Positions 5,845 to 6,400 of a stretch of DNA of 6,400 bases are shown here, in pieces. The stretch comes from a bacterium (GTDB taxonomy: Archaea > Thermoplasmatota > Thermoplasmata > Lutacidiplasmatales > UBA184): NCBI GenBank assembly GCA_021832495.1, contig JAKBKR010000127.1:1-6400 (forward strand), given 5' to 3'. Below the pieces are notes generated by a model. It was not told where the DNA came from and did no database searches. It saw only the letters and a program-made list of their open reading frames with translations. The translations under genes were made by a program, and so were the position numbers. Each line of letters starts with the position of its first letter. The first letter of the stretch is position 1.

Positions 5845-6285
5845 CTAATCAGGAAGTCCCAAGTCCCGATAGAGTCTTGAGTACGACTTCGACTTGTTCC
5901 GGATCGGAAGCACTATGCCCCGTTCCCGGTACATCCGGGTCACGATATGTTTGAGGATTTTTGTCTCATCTCCCCCCTTGTAAAGGTCAGTGGTCCAGAC
6001 GTGGATCACCAGAAAGCCACGGCGTTGGAACTCGCCATCTTGCCTTCTATCCCTTCGGTTTGCATCGGGGAGGGAGTGGAACTGAGGTCCATCTAACTCG
6101 ATCAGAACCTGGTAATCGGGCAAGAGGAAGTCAACTGAGTAGGGTCCTACCTGGACCTGGGAAACAATGCGTACCCCCAGCTTGCGGAGAACCTTCAGCA
6201 TCCGGCCCTCGCTCTTGTTCATCCTCTGGGAGTTCTTCTTCCAAGACCCGATAGGGTCGCTTTCAATTGCCTTTACCGGAAGCAT
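5845..6285 (-). CDS. DUF559/Vsr-like PD-(D/E)XK endonuclease
   Basis: A 146-residue protein with the pattern of the DUF559 group of small nucleases related to the Vsr mismatch endonuclease fold: E26 in a helix (SEGRMLKVLRKLGV), then VGPYSVDFLLP with D52, LIELDGPQFH with E63, D65 and H70, then NRRDRRQDGEFQRRGFLVIHVW. D52 and the E63/D65 pair are the likely metal ligands. Such proteins occur alone or beside restriction-modification and other mobile defence genes; no methyltransferase is seen here. The C-terminal 35 residues (from about 112) are basic and may bind DNA. ATG 6285 is the most upstream start, since an in-frame TGA lies at 6342-6340. M22 (ATG 6222) is also possible, as the domain begins only there; neither has a good Shine-Dalgarno. 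Stop is TAG at 5847-5845. The family call is fair to good; the substrate is unknown. Confidence 0.75.
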   Translation of the reverse strand: MLPVKAIESDPIGSWKKNSQRMNKSEGRMLKVLRKLGVRIVSQVQVGPYSVDFLLPDYQVLIELDGPQFHSLPDANRRDRRQDGEFQRRGFLVIHVWTTDLYKGGDETKILKHIVTRMYRERGIVLPIRNKSKSYSRLYRDLGLPD

Positions 6286-6291
6286 GCTGAT

Positions 6292-6380
6292 AGAAAGAAG
6301 ACCAATCTGTAGAAGAGGTCTTTCTGAAGTGTTCCGTGTTCATTGAAGAGTCTATGATTTTCAAGAACGGACTTCTTCAA
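6292..6380. repeat. Inverted repeats in the region upstream of the endonuclease gene
   Basis: AAGACC (6298-6303) and GGTCTT (6317-6322) form a 6-bp inverted repeat with a 13-nt spacer. TTGAAGAGTC (6343-6352) pairs with GACTTCTTCAA (6370-6380), with one bulged base. The region is rich in GAAG and CTTC runs. These may be operator sites or leader hairpins of the divergent transcripts, or simply low-complexity sequence. Confidence 0.35.
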
Positions 6381-6400
6381 CCCTACGCGGTCCAATGGAA
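6354..6400 (+). CDS. Possible 5' end of a plus-strand gene running off the window
   Basis: From ATG 6354 a frame stays open to the edge and reads MIFKNGLLQPYAVQW. GTG 6336 in the same frame is an earlier option; the upstream in-frame stop is TAG at 6291-6293. It would be divergent from the endonuclease gene. Fifteen codons are too few to name a family or to be sure it is a gene. Confidence 0.22.
   Translation, partial: MIFKNGLLQPYAVQW

Noticed and set aside
5674..5880. Plus-strand open frame of 68 codons in the gene-free stretch
   Set aside because: Proline- and arginine-rich with no motif or start signals, and it runs antisense into the end of the endonuclease gene; the inverted repeats explain the sequence better.
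3142..6400. Second attachment site (repeat of the tRNA 3' end) and CRISPR-like repeats
   Set aside because: No direct copy of the tRNA 3' sequence and no regularly spaced repeats were seen by eye in this range.

Overview
The window looks archaeal, probably a GC-rich euryarchaeal or Thermoplasmatota-like genome. The signs are a canonical archaeal TATA box placed for leaderless transcription (TTTAAATA about 30 nt before an ATG), a type II tRNA-Ser without an encoded CCA, an archaeal-style tyrosine integrase, and PIN and YwgA-like accessory genes. Lineage is inferred from these features only; nothing in the window fixes a genus.

Left part (1-2926), minus strand, chromosomal in character: a secreted S53 (sedolisin) pro-peptidase that runs off the left edge before its catalytic serine, and upstream of it a GltD-like NAD(P)/FAD/4Fe-4S oxidoreductase. 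They are separated by about 76 nt. A 24-bp dyad covers the two candidate start codons of the peptidase.

Middle (2999-3171): a complete tRNA-Ser(CGA) gene on the plus strand, with a 14-bp perfect palindrome just before it and a TATA-like element further up. After the tRNA come a strong TATA box and, 55 nt past the tRNA 3' end, a 455-residue tyrosine recombinase in the same direction. This is the classic layout of one end of an integrative element inserted at a tRNA gene. No second copy of the tRNA 3' end is visible up to base 6400, so the far boundary, if there is one, lies outside.

Right part (4565-6400), likely cargo of that element, minus strand: a PIN-domain ribonuclease whose stop codon abuts the integrase stop; a small protein with a YwgA/Panacea-like signature that overlaps the PIN gene and has a perfect Shine-Dalgarno (together a candidate toxin-antitoxin or defence pair); a gene-poor stretch rich in inverted repeats (5557-5844), including a possible pseudoknot; and a small DUF559/Vsr-like PD-(D/E)XK endonuclease. 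A plus-strand reading frame may begin at 6354 and leave the window.

The most interesting unit is the tRNA-Ser / integrase / PIN + YwgA-like / DUF559 cluster, which reads as a mobile island carrying nucleases. The chromosomal genes to the left have no evident functional link to it.
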